Assembly: GCA_023634235.1 (NCBI GenBank)
Contig: JAMKCF010000020.1
Coordinates: 3,782,001 to 3,846,000 of the forward strand
Length of the DNA stretch: 64,000 bases
Direction of reading: 5' to 3'
Source of the DNA: Pisaster brevispinus
Lineage: Eukaryota; Echinodermata; Asteroidea; Forcipulatida; Asteriidae
Of this stretch, positions 38,459-63,963 are shown piece by piece. The translations under genes and the position numbers were made by a program. Position 1 is the first letter of the stretch. Each line of letters starts with the position of its first letter. Under the pieces are notes generated by a model that made no database searches, was not told where the DNA came from, and saw only the letters and a list, made by a program, of their open reading frames with translations.

Positions 38459-38645
38459 TAGGGCTAGATAGCTCAGTTGGTAGAAAACCGGCACGTGAAT
38501 CTGGAGGTTCAAATCCCATTCTTGTCAATTTTTCTTTGTTCTCCCCAAAGTTGAATGAAAATTGACCCAGCCAGTTTTCCCTTGTGGTTAATTGCTTGAT
38601 TAAAACAGAACCAATTACCAAGATTTCTTGTCGTAGGGACACACT
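38459..38645 (+). mobile_element. tRNA-derived SINE, different head
   Basis: GGGCTAGATAGCTCAGTTGG contains a standard A box and GGAGGTTCAAATCCC a B box, but the arms do not complete a tRNA fold and the sequence continues into an unrelated tail. Confidence 0.6.
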
Positions 38646-38851
38646 GTATCTCCTGTATTATCAAGAAGCAAATATTTTACACATCAACACATGACAAACA
38701 AAATACTACCATCAATCGGCTTAAATACAAATGAACGACAAATCTTTGTGGGAATACATCACAAGTTGACTGCCGCACAATTATTTTAAAATCTTTAGAG
38801 GTGTAAGCACCAGTTTTTTGGGGTTCAAGAAGACGACTTTCATGAACAATA

Positions 38852-39143
38852 CAGGAATGTATTTTCTCTGTTTTTAACCGGAATTCCGTTTTTTTTCCCT
38901 CATAAAAAAAAAAAAAAAAAAATCTGGGTTTTTTTGCCCCCCCATTTTTTTTTTTAAAGATCAAATTCATACAAAAATGAAGATAAAACCATATAATAAC
39001 GCCCCAGATTGCAGAGTAGGGCTTTTAAAACCAAAGAAAAATGTTAATATTGGGCTTAATGCTCGCAAGTTTTCGAGCTCGCATGCTTTCGCGCTTTGCG
39101 CTCAGAGTTCAGGTTTTTTTCCCAACAGCCTATCACATCCCTG
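38852..39143. mobile_element. CAGGGATGT inverted-repeat element, copy 1
   Basis: CAGGAATGTATTTTCTCTG at left and ATCACATCCCTG at right, flanked by ACAATA on both sides, a probable 6-bp target duplication. The interior matches 49109-49414 (TTTTTAACCGGAATTCCG, ACGCCCCAGATTGCAGAGTA, GGGCTT then ATGCTCGCAAG). Confidence 0.8.
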
Positions 39144-39896
39144 ACAATAACAACTCTAATAAACATTAATAGCACATTTTACATTAATGCCCTGGTTATA
39201 AACTGCAAGTATTGCACAGATTTTAGCATTGGGATCCCTTGAAGCAGGCAAGTTTTATTCCTTCACGCATTAAAGCAATGTACATGGGACAAAAGAGGTC
39301 CAAGAAATGTTCAAATAAACGCAAGACTTGAACATTCCCGTTATCTTTCCCAGCTCCCTTTACGAAACCCAAACTTACTCTTCTTAACATCGCGATAGTA
39401 TCAAAATCCAGCAAAGATAACAAGAAAATATGGTGAACTGCTTTGCAGCATGTTGTAATCATACAAGTGAAAGTCATAAGTGCAGTTATTTTCAGTCCCT
39501 AAAGGAGAAAGATGCCGATTACAATACGTCGCTGTTTGTGTGTACTGGACACAGTCGCTATGGTTGCGGTTTGGTGACCTGGGGATGACATCATGACTGC
39601 GGCGCTGAATCGAGATCCAATAAATGCCCCAATAGTTTCTTTTACAGCCTTCGAGGGACCCTCGTCTTAATCCAGGTCTTAAGAATATTTGAAAGTACAT
39701 TCTAAACTTTTACTTTTTTCGATGTGCGTTTGAGACTGTCCCACAGCTGAGAGCATTTTAAGTTCTGCAAACAATGAAGGGTTCTAATTGTTTAGTAGAT
39801 TCCAAACATTTCACTTGTAAATTTCATGACAGTTCCTGGAAAGTAGACACTTGGAATGAGTGCTGTCGTCTGAAGACCAACGATGACCAGTCTATT
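39144..39896. other. Intergenic region between clavesin stop and repeats
   Basis: Includes the probable clavesin 3' untranslated region at the right and a THAP-like remnant. The CpG content around 39580-39680 is slightly raised. Confidence 0.35.
39430..39588 (+). pseudogene. THAP-like zinc-finger fragment
   Basis: A 52-codon frame starts MVNCFAACCNHTSESHKCSY, resembling the start of a THAP C2CH domain (initial cysteine pair spaced four residues, then a basic/serine stretch before the hydrophobic core). The rest of the domain, including the second cysteine-histidine pair, is not recognisable and the frame ends at a TGA. Could be a remnant of a THAP gene or a P-element-like transposase, or a first exon whose partner I cannot see. 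Confidence 0.3.
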
Positions 39897-39996
39897 TTAG
39901 TCCAGCGTAATGAGAGGCTTGTTCTCAGTCTGTTTTTCCTCCGTGCTGCTGACCTCCAACGTCGCAATTTCTGGCTCTGTGGAGGTCAGATAAAAC
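39897..39996 (-). CDS. CLVS: CLVS last coding exon
   Basis: Acceptor TTGTCACAG; encodes the C-terminal tail from the split Arg codon to EIATLEVSSTEEKQ... ITLD and stop TAA. Acidic, low-complexity tail as in vertebrate clavesins. Confidence 0.9.
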
Positions 39997-42944
39997 CTGT
40001 GACAACCAAAGGGACACAATCAGACAAAAATGATTCAATTCAATTCAAAACTCACATTTATTTCCATACGTCATGAAATTTCCAAACAGTACAGAGCCAA
40101 AACATTGATTTAAAGAAGTAACCAAAGAAGCATTATTTACAAGGCAGAAAATTCAATAAGTATGGAGGCATCATCTAGAAGCCGAGGCTTGTGGTGAGAC
40201 GCCTGATGGACAGACAAACAGAACGTAAACAGGAACAAGAACGTACGGTCAGACAGGTTGGACAAAGACCGAAATGATAAAGATAATATGATTACTGGAA
40301 ATAATTATTGTGCATACATGTAACCTGGGAAGCAAGGTGAATCATAGTTCAACGGCACCTTGATGATAAAAAAATACAAACAAAAACAATGATGTCAAAA
40401 TACTATTTTCAAAGTTGGGTGTAGTCCATTAATTGCTAGGGGTATAGTGCATTGCACTCTCACCCCTTTCTAGTAAAAATCAGACTTATCATGTGACGTG
40501 CTCTACACAAATCAAAGGAATCTAAATATAGAGCGATATAACACAAACTATTTAACTATTGTATTTATTGTATCAGGGTAAAGAACAAAATGGTTTTGTT
40601 TGGTCATACACCTTCTCATTTATCCCCAGGCAAAGTTACATAACACATTTAAAAAGGGTTACCCCACCCGGCAACTCTAACAACCAACTTGGATGCAACT
40701 AAATGTACCACATGTAAAGGAAAAGGTTTTGTAGCGTAAGAGATATTTTCTGAAAATAATTGGAATTTGTTTATCTTTTCAGAGATTGCCTAGAACTGGT
40801 TGCCTGTAAATTTCCACGAGTAGCATGGCCCCATAGATATATAGAACTAGAGGGAGCACTTGTTACAAACACGTAACCACGCTGTCCCACCATGGGAATG
40901 AATCCCTATGGGTAAATTACAGACGCCCACTTACAAAATGTTGGCTGTGCGAACTTGTGTATGAGCTGTGATACACGATGGGTCAGCACCATTTTCTCAA
41001 TGGCCAAAAGTTATTCTTGTTGTGCAACATGGTTTTGTATGCCCTCTAGTTCTACTATGTAAATCTATGCATGGCTCAAACATTTTACAACACCTGTGTG
41101 TTTGCACTCACCTGTCAGCATCACCATCAAATTGACTGAACACATGGTGTAATGGTAGGTCACTATGCAAATTAGGCTTGAAGTTGCAGCCAATCAGCTT
41201 CTTAGCCCATGAGTAGTGATTGTAGGGTGGGTTCGTCCCGCCCAGTTCGGCGGGGAGCATTTCTTTGTGTATCCTTGCGTGAAGGGTGGACAGGTTGTTT
41301 CCATGGAGATAGATCTGTAAACAAACAACAAAACCAACTTGTTGATTTGAGAATCAATTAATAGATTGGGGATACACGCTCTTTGTTTGTCACAATATCA
41401 TTTGTCACACTGACATGTATAGACTACACAAGTTGCACGGTTTTAACAGATGCACAATTTTGTGTGCACTTCAATTAGTTTCTCTTACTGCAGTTTCTGG
41501 CTACAAACCTCCAGAGAGTTTTGCTAGAGATGTGAACGTTGACAATACACTATAAAAAATGTAAGTTATTAACGAAACTGTTTCTCTTGCAAATTTTAGA
41601 CACTTTGATGGAAATTTCAATTTCTCTGCCAACTCATTCACGTCTTTTGTCTGTCTTCGACTTCATCTCAATTTGTTGACTTTGGTGACTCCAACTAGAA
41701 ACTTCTTTGAGTTTCGGTCAGTTTCAGTCAGTTTTCGAATCTTCGGTTCAGTCGCGGTTGCGCAACTTTTCCGATCAAACCAAAACCAAATTGTTGCGAC
41801 GAGAGTTGTCTGACCTTTTTTCTGGTAGAGTCTTTCAGGAATGGTTTGCACATCGTCAAAGCTGCCTCTACGTACCACGGCTGGTTGAGCATATGAAGTC
41901 CTCCAAGTCTACCAGGAAAACAGTCCTTAAATATAAAGTAAATGTGGATTAGATTAACTGCTAAAACTCACTCAAAATTACACTTTGATACACAATTAAA
42001 GTAGTTTTTCATTCGTGGCGTGTTGTGGCTGAGCGGTTTAGTGCATCGGACTCAAGTCCTTGTGGCTAAGACATCAGGGTGTGGGTTCGAATCCCAGTCA
42101 TGACACTTGTGTTCTTAAGGCAAGACACTTGACTATAATTGCTTCTCTTCACCCAGGGGTAAATGGGTACCTGTGAGGGCAGAGATGGTTCTTGTGATTG
42201 ATTTAGCATGCATCATAGGTCTACTCCCCAGGAAGCTGAGATGGTTTAAGGAATGAAATAAATGGCCCAGTGACCAGAAGTAATAATGTTGGAGTGTTAT
42301 GAGTGCACTAAAAGAATGATGTAGAAAGGGCCTCTTATCCGTATTTCTCTTCTCACCTGGAACACCTCAACGGTGAACTTCATCAAGGCTGGACTGAGGT
42401 TGGACACTTGCTTGAACGTCACGCCTGTCCAGTCGATGATGAAGTTGAATCCATTGATCTGAGTCTCTTCATCCTCCAACATGAACTCTAAACTCAGCAC
42501 CACAGCCTGAACAATGTGTAGGTAGCTAAAAAGCCACTCCTCCCAGTTGGCGACAAAGATCACCACAATCCGACGCCCATAGGGATCAAGCTTGCTGAGG
42601 ACACCTGGGAATCCACCCAGCAATGCTTGCTGGATGTTGGTATTCTCAGCCGAGATGTCCCCGAGCAAACAAGATTTCTTCTGTCTGATGTCATAGTACC
42701 TTGCCAAGACCTTAAATGCTTCAGATGAGTCAAACTTCTTCGCTCGGAGGAAGCGGAGGATGAATTTGTTGTCTGTGCGGAGGAAACGGATGTCCGGCCG
42801 AGTGATGATAAGATCTTTGACATCTTGAATGGAGGCATCGACTGTGGACAGGTCTTCGTTGAGTTCACTTTGAGCCTTTTGCCAGGTCTCGGGGGAGAGG
42901 TTTAATGAAGGGGGTGGGTCTGGGGTCACCTGAGGTCTGATCAT
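39897..42944 (-). CDS. CLVS: Clavesin (CRAL-TRIO/SEC14 lipid-binding protein), complete coding sequence
   Basis: Four coding exons on the minus strand join to 333 codons; human clavesins are about 327-354. In vertebrates clavesins bind phosphatidylinositol 3,5-bisphosphate, associate with clathrin and AP-1 on trans-Golgi vesicles and late endosomes, and affect lysosome shape, chiefly in neurons. Sequence marks: LSPETWQKAQSELNE then ITRPDIRFLRTDNKFILRFL (N-terminal CRAL-TRIO helices, residues 15-90), GGFPGVLSKLDPYGRRIVVI, NGFNFIIDWTGVTFKQ in the lipid-binding fold, FPGRLGGLHMLNQPWYVEA, IYLHGNNLSTLH and a short C-terminal tail ending ENKPLITLD, like the vertebrate PLLSLD end. The start (AAGCCATGATC on the minus strand) is the first ATG after a splice acceptor at 42970. 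One invertebrate gene is expected to equal both CLVS1 and CLVS2. Confidence 0.95.
40020..40300. repeat. Dispersed repeat fragment in CLVS intron
   Basis: AATTCAATTCAA...CACATTTATTTCCATACG resembles 4680-4730. The rest of this intron (to 41111) shows no recognised feature. Confidence 0.4.
41112..41314 (-). CDS. CLVS: CLVS coding exon 3
   Basis: 203 nt, acceptor TTTACAG, donor GTGAGT. Encodes IYLHGNNLSTLHARIHKEML, PAELGGTNPPYNHYSWAKKL and a linker; matches the end of the CRAL-TRIO domain (LPSEFGG motif equivalent). Confidence 0.95.
41815..41925 (-). CDS. CLVS: CLVS coding exon 2
   Basis: 37 codons, phase 0, acceptor TATATTTAAG, donor GTCAGA. Encodes DCFPGRLGGLHMLNQPWYVE then AALTMCKPFLKDSTRKK, the best conserved part of the lipid-binding fold. 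Confidence 0.93.
42025..42290 (+). mobile_element. tRNA-derived SINE (related head, different tail)
   Basis: GTGGCTGAGCGGTTTAGTGC A box and GTGGGTTCGAATCCC B box, then GACACTTGTG; the tail (GGTAAATGGGTACCTGTGAG, GGAATGAAATAAATGGCC) differs from the 6520-6880 family. It lies in the CLVS intron, opposite strand. Confidence 0.8.
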
Positions 42945-42969
42945 GGCTTTTATTGTTAAGACCCTAAAT
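42357..42969 (-). CDS. CLVS: CLVS coding exon 1 (with short 5' untranslated part)
   Basis: Starts after acceptor TTTTATTTCAG, ATG at 42944, 196 codons to donor GTGAGA, phase 0. Carries the CRAL-TRIO N-terminal helices and the first part of the lipid-binding domain. A longer open frame reading upstream to 43091 crosses the splice acceptor and is not the natural N-terminus. Confidence 0.93.
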
Positions 42970-43046
42970 CTGAAATAAAAGCAGCAGAGCGTTTGTTTGT
43001 TACATACAACAGATAACAATTCCCATAGTAAATCGTCTGATCTTAC

Positions 43047-43100
43047 CAGCTGAAAGATTTGACTGCTTCGATGCAGCGCTGATATAGACACAATGTAAGG
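43047..43100 (-). other. CLVS: Candidate CLVS 5' non-coding exon
   Basis: On the minus strand CAGCTG is followed by GTAAGATC at 43046, giving a 77-bp intron to the acceptor at 42970. The transcription start is unknown; an alternative donor (AAGG then GTAAGA) lies at 43971. Confidence 0.3.
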
Positions 43101-44529
43101 AGGATGAATTTTAGAAGTTTAAGTGTAAATGAAATTATGCTATTTTGATAAAGTAGGGCTAGTAATTTCTTAAAGAAGTAACTACAAAAACCAGGATCCC
43201 TGACCATTGTGACTTTTTTCATGAAGCCTAAGTTACTTTAGTCTTATGTATTTTTATGTGCTGCACCTCAGAATAGGGTCTTGTACACTAGATGGCGCTT
43301 CACAAATGCTTGCATTTCTTCTTCTTCTTCTTCTTTTTCTTCTTCATTTTATTACATTATGATTAAACACGGCAGTACATCACTTGCCTACATGATGTAG
43401 TTGAGATAATCATAACCCTCCATCCATCCGACGATCTGCGACCCGCGTTGGGAGGATAGACATAGAGGGTTACGACTATCACAAATTGACTTGTTGATGA
43501 TGATGCTGACATGCATTATTTTCCCACATTTCTTTCTATGCCTACAGGTTTTTTTTACACTACAGTTTTAAAAATTCATGCATTTTTATAATAATATAAT
43601 TAATACAGAATTTATAGAGTTTCTCTATGCTTTTAATTGAAAAATAAAGAGAAGGCTGTTTATTATTATTTACCCTAGAAAAATACAAAATAGAAATACA
43701 TCAAGTCCCAAGTCTACACAGCCACAGGGCACAACATCATAACATGACACTGACATGACTGATCGACAGGCTTGAGGCTGACAAGTGACAGGGATGCAAA
43801 CCTTAAGTTAGAGTTCTGTATCTCATCTGATGTATGTGAATCTGAATATGTGATGACAGTGAAATGAATGAGATCAAATGATCAGATGGATCAGGGCTAA
43901 CCATTTTTAGAAAATCTATTGTATTAAACAACAACATTACAACAATAACAACAACAACAATACAATCTTACCCTTGTTCACATTCACCTGTTTCAGAACA
44001 GAAGTTACTTGTTTTTTTTACATGACTGGCTGCGTCCCTAGTCCTAATCCCAGTCCTACTTTACTTCATTTATAATTATAAAATCGTTACAAACACTTAG
44101 CTGGATACATTCTGCCGCTTAATTACTGCAGTAGAACGATGTAAGTGTTTATTGATCCACTGCGATCAGGTGATGCTGTCTTCCTCCTGCAGCAGAACAG
44201 CGCAAGATGATGATGGTGTGAGGTTGGGAGTACTTTGATGATGATTCTATTTACTTCTTTCACCATCTCAGAGCTCACCTAGACTTGATCCAAGTCCCCT
44301 GTTTTTTCGCATGTAAAACGCACTGGCCGTAAACCACTTTACTACCAATATCATCGATCTCATCTTGCACTGGGATTGTAATTCCTTTCTACTAGCCTAT
44401 TTATTCCACTGCAAGAGAAAAGCCTTCTTAGAAATTTCCTATTTCATTCTATCTTGGAAATAATTCACACCAAACACATGTGTGAAGTTGAGGATAGAAG
44501 TTTATCCAAGCAACCTCATCCTCATTATT

Positions 44530-44765
44530 ACACTTCGTTCGATACCCTGAATAAACTGTGTGGATTATGTCAAGGACTCTGCGGAAAAGGCGAGTAAACC
44601 GAATTTGTATGTCAAAGGTCAATTCGAATGGCCTTTACCTTTGCACACACGTACTATATACGGTTCGTTGAGTATTCATTTGATGGTGTGGTGCTTGTGT
44701 TTGCTTTGTATGTTTTTGCGCTGTCAATGCCGGTTATCATTGTTAAAATCTGGTCCGTTTTGAAG
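44530..44765 (+). other. KDM1B: Candidate KDM1B 5' non-coding exon
   Basis: CCGTTTTGAAG is followed by donor GTAAGCTG at 44766, and the region is slightly GC-richer than its flanks. KDM1B coding exon 1 has a splice acceptor immediately upstream (46080), so an upstream non-coding exon must exist; this is the best candidate seen. Confidence 0.3.
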
Positions 44766-44949
44766 GTAAGCTGACCTGGATATGAACATTGTCATGAACG
44801 ACATTGTTATACTCCTTTCTGTGAATCCTTTAAACCCATTTTAAGTGAGTATGAAACGACCACATCTCCTGAACGAAGATCTTCAAAATTGGTCGAATAA
44901 TTAATCGCACGTCCATCATCATGGACTCCATGATTGATGGATTTTGAGT

Positions 44950-45010
44950 GACTGGACCCTCCGTGCTGGACTCTCCATGCTGGACCCTCCATGCTGGACC
45001 GTCCATGCTG
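44950..45010. repeat. 14-bp tandem repeat, about 4-5 copies
   Basis: Unit GACCCTCCATGCTG with single-base variants. Confidence 0.85.
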
Positions 45011-46102
45011 AACCCAACATAGCTTGACATTTTGCTTTGGACATTCTCTGTCATATGCCAGATATGTCCAAATGTTTATCCGAATAATTAAAAATGCTGA
45101 CTGTTAGTGTTACGTCCACTTACTTTTACTGAATATAATTCTATTTTATGACTAAAAAATCTATTACTTTTTTATATTATTATTTTGATGTTCGTTCTGC
45201 CATATATGATATAGTTAGAGTTAGAAATACACGGCTCTGCTATCGTCTCCACGAACCTCAGCTCATGTACAAAATCCTATTTATTTAAAACTTGTTTGCC
45301 CTTCGAAGTTCAAAGTTCAAGTTTATATTATAATTATATGCTTATTTATTTTACAGTTCTTTTTGCAAACCGAATCTTCCCAAAATTAAGATTTTATTAA
45401 TGTTTTAAATGTTATTTATTCTTTGTAATCTCACTTGTGAGCTCAGGATGGGTCCACAAAATTTACTATGAAAAAAAAAGTAAAAAAAAGTAAAACAAAA
45501 CCAAACATAAATTATCACCGTCATTCAGAATACTTAATCGGCATCGCCTTTTGGTAACAAATATCAAAATATGGCTGCTTCCAATGGTATTCAACATGTT
45601 CAATGTTATGCTGCGAGTGCGCAATGCTGGACCACGATAATACATTTTATGTTTTTATGCATGAAAGTGGCTGCTTGCTTGTGTATAAAAGCATGAACCG
45701 TTGGTTATCATGAACCAGCATTCAGGAAAGCATACCAGTTTGGACTTTCCAACAAACAAGCATGTATGCTGGTAATCAAAGGTATGCAGCCCAAAACGCT
45801 GGTCCACGATAACCAAAAGTTCATGTTTACTTGGAAGCATACATTACACGGTAACTATTAATATTAAGCTTGAAATCGTGAAAAATAAGCTATTCCTTGG
45901 TCAACAGTGGTCTTGACAACGATACATGTACTTGCTGACACCATTTTAGTTCTCATGGGCATGAGTTTCACAAGTACCCTTTGGCTTTGCAAATTGAAAA
46001 TGGGAAATTGCCTTGCCCTCAAAGATGAAATTCCAGGCCTGATTTTCCCATATTTTTAAATTTCTTTTCTCACCCTACAGGTCTGAAAGAGAAAGTCTGA
46101 AG

Positions 46103-61128
<15,026 letters not shown>

Positions 61129-61201
61129 TAAACATTTTACAGGTACATGGGGAACCTACGCCCTGGTATACCCATTTTTATACCCATTGTATGCACCACG
61201 T

Positions 61202-61860
61202 GCATCAGGGCAACAAATTGTCACTTCCAACTGGCAGTAACAAGAGCATACCTCATCGGTGTAATGGAAGCACCTAAGATCATCTCTTATTGATGAACAT
61301 AGGACATGCAGAGATGCAGGCACATGGGGAACCCATGCCCGGCATACCCATTTTTGTACCCATTGTGTGCACCTCATGCATCAAGGCAACAAATCGTCAC
61401 TTCCAACTGGCAGTAATCTTGTTACCTCAGCGGTGTCATGGAAGCAACCCAGATTGTCTCCTGTTTTTACAATGTACATGTTCATCAAGTGCGAGGGTGA
61501 CAAAGTGGCCTGGTATACCCGGTCTTATACCCAGTCTTATACCCAGTCTTATACCCAGTGTCCACCACACAAGTTAAGGCAACAAGTCAACACTTCCCAC
61601 AAAGAGTAACATGAGCACACCTCAGCAATGTCAGGGAAATTGTCAAGATCGTGTCCTGTTGATAGAAATTACGACATACAGCGTTACAGGTATGTAAATG
61701 TATAATAAAGGGGTGACCCAAACCGTTTTAAACCCATTTTTTGCACCCAGTGTTGTACTCCACGCGAGTCAGGGCTACATCGTCACTATCAGCGGCGGCA
61801 TCAGGGTATCTCCCAAGATGGTCTTCTCTTGGTAAATGCTATAAAAACAGAGATAAGGCT
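61202..61860 (+). repeat. Tandem decayed copies of the KDM1B terminal exon
   Basis: The functional exon at 61043 is followed by related blocks starting GGCAACAAATTGTCACTTCC at 61209, GGCAACAAATCGTCACTTCC at 61385, GGCAACAAGTCAACACTTCC at 61578 and GGGCTACATCGTCAC at 61771, spaced 166, 176, 193 and 193 bp. Linkers also repeat (GGGGAACC...GCATACCCATTTTT). Copy 2 (61210-61293) keeps an 84-nt frame with a stop in the same place; copies 3-5 are frameshifted or stopped. A 13-bp CTTATACCCAGT repeat lies at 61529-61560. Confidence 0.88.
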
Positions 61861-62043
61861 TGTACAATGTACATGTTAGGTAGAGAAGAACACACGCCCT
61901 CGTAAAACCCAGTTTTACCCAGTGTTATGTCACAGTAATAAAGGTGATATTGACCCAATGCACTGTCGTCACACACAGCTACTGCCGCCACACTCGCCAT
62001 TGTGGGAGTCAACTTGTAAATGCTGCGTCCCATAAAAAAGCAA

Positions 62044-62874
62044 CACAGCTCGGTGTTGCACACAGCTCGGTGTTGCACACAGCTTGGTGTTGCATACACT
62101 CTGTTGCACGCACTCTGTGCTGCATATGCTCTGTGTTGCACACACTCTGTGTTGCATACACTCTGTGTGGCATACACTCTGTGTTGCATACACTGTGTTG
62201 CATACACTCTGTGTTGCATACACTCTGTGTTGCATTACACTCTGTGTTGCATACACTCTGTGTTGCATACACTCTGTGTTGCATTACACTCTGTGTTGCA
62301 TACACTCTGTGTTGCATACACTCTGTGTTGCACGCACTCTGCATTGCATACACTCTGTGTTGCATTACACTCTGTGTTGCATACACTCTGTTGCACGCAC
62401 TCTGCGTTGCATACACTCTGTGTTGCATACACTCTGTGTTGCATACACTCTCTGTTGCACGCACTCTGCGTTGCATACACTCTGTGTTGCATACACTGTG
62501 TTGCATACACTCTGTTGCACGCACTCTGCGTTGCATACACTCTGTGTTGCATTACACTCTGTGTTGCATACACTCTGTGTTGCATACACTCTGTTGCATA
62601 CACTCTGTGTTGCATACACTCTGTGTTGCATACACTCTGTGTTGCATACACTCTGTGTTGCATACACTCTGTTGCACGCACTCTGCGTTGCATACACTCT
62701 GTGTTGCATACACTCTGTTGCACGCACTCTGCGTTGCATACACTCTGTGTTGCATTACACTCTGTGTTGCATACACTCTGTGTTGCATACACTCTGTGTT
62801 GCATACACTCTGTGTTGCATACACTCTGTGTTGCATACACTGTGTTGCATGCACTCTGTGTTGCATACACTCAG
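62044..62874. repeat. 16-bp satellite, about 50 copies
   Basis: Consensus TCTGTGTTGCATACAC with 14-, 16- and 17-bp variants (CTGTTGCACGCAC, GCATTACAC) arranged in recurring higher-order groups. As 16 is not a multiple of three, all frames read the same 16-residue cycle, which makes long open frames on both strands without coding meaning. Confidence 0.97.
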
Positions 62875-63494
62875 TGGACATTCTTTGTTCTGTGCACCTA
62901 AGAAAAAAAATATTCTTCCACACTAAAACTAAAAAACACTTTGTGAATGTGTGTTAGTCCACATAGTGTTTCAAGTCCCTACATTATGGGGACCTCTTTT
63001 GTCCTCAGGTCCACGGGGGAACTTTGATTCCCAAAATGGCTCAACCAAGGCTTTTGTGATGACGACGTGCGATGAATTATTAAGGTCGGTCAATTGATCC
63101 ACTTCCCACAGAAAGTATTAACGGGCGTGCATCTGTGACATCACTTATATTTGTAGTCATCACGGATGTCACGTGCATAGTGAGTTTAAATCTTTGTTTG
63201 TGTGTAATGGGGGGAAAAATGAGCTAAAACATTTTGTAGGTATTCAGTTTCTTTTATGGCCAGTAATATTTCTTTTTGTGTGGAAACTACTTAAAACAGT
63301 TGTTAAACCAACCGTCTTGTCGGCATCACTCTTCCGTCGGCATCACTCTTCCTTTTTTAATGATGTACATGTATGTATTGAGCATACACATGTACATTTA
63401 ATGTGTGAATGTCAAAACAATTTATAGAACGTAGGTTTTTATATCATGAGCCAAGTTTACGCTACTCCAAGTTTACAAGTAATATTGACTTCCT
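62875..63494. other. Intergenic DNA after the satellite
   Basis: No gene recognised. CGTCGGCATCACTCTTCC is repeated at 63317-63350 and ACATGTAC words appear at 63365-63395. Confidence 0.4.
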
Positions 63495-63661
63495 ATAGAC
63501 CTTTATCATAATTGAGCCATCTTGTATTCCTTCCGATTGAATCAGTGTGATCAAACCGAGGCTGTAAGGTGGACACAGTCTGGTACAAAGAGAACCAGTG
63601 TTCGTTATTGCTAATGCACACAGGGAACAAGACAGTGATGGTCTAGGGATGATAAAGGTCT
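63495..63661. mobile_element. ATAGACCTTTATCAT inverted-repeat element
   Basis: ATAGACCTTTATCATAATTG at left, GGATGATAAAGGTCT at right, 167 bp; same family as 32265-32441. Confidence 0.8.
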
Positions 63662-63702
63662 TTTATTTAGAGTTGATTTGAATGATTTCTTGTACAATGA
63701 CC

Positions 63703-63963
63703 CGTGCCAAATTTCATGGCTCTGCTTACCGTAAGCAAAGACTCTGCGCTTTACAGAAGCAGGGAATTCTGCGCTTATATCGAGCGTACTTCACCGGTTA
63801 GCAAGGAATTTTGTGCTTGTCCGGGTGCGTAGTTCACGCTACCAGTCATTCTTCGCTTACACAGCTAGTGCAGAAACTCGGCGCTTGCACAGTAAACGGA
63901 GAATGGTGATCACATTCACAAGTGCAGAATTCAGCGGTAAGCAGAGCCATGAAATTAGGCCCT
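63703..63963. mobile_element. CATAGAGCTGCTTA-related element with CATGGCTCTGCTTAC ends
   Basis: AAATTTCATGGCTCTGCTTAC at left and GTAAGCAGAGCCATGAAATTA at right are complementary; the interior repeats GCGCTT and GCGCTTAC words. Confidence 0.8.

Larger units (their letters stand above)
43101..46080. promoter_or_regulatory. Divergent intergenic region between CLVS and KDM1B
   Basis: Head-to-head spacing of about 3 kb. It contains a TTC-rich microsatellite (43317-43346), an ACAACAACA run (43928-43962), a candidate KDM1B leader exon, a 14-bp tandem repeat (44950-45010) and words repeated at 45625 and 45798 (CTGGACCACGATAA, CTGGTCCACGATAA). No TATA box or CpG island stands out. Confidence 0.4.

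Noticed and set aside
42560..42868. Second minus-strand frame over the clavesin exon
   Set aside because: Out-of-frame shadow of the clavesin coding exon.
42945..43091. N-terminal extension of the clavesin frame upstream to 43091
   Set aside because: It reads through a good splice acceptor (TTTTATTTCAG at 42970) and a candidate donor at 43046; family proteins start near the ATG at 42944.
61944..62957. Open frames of 120-337 codons on both strands with TLCVAYTLCCIHS-type or CNTECMQHRVYATQ-type repeats
   Set aside because: They arise from the 16-bp satellite, whose frame cycles every 48 bases, so every frame is open. No start context, domain or homologue.
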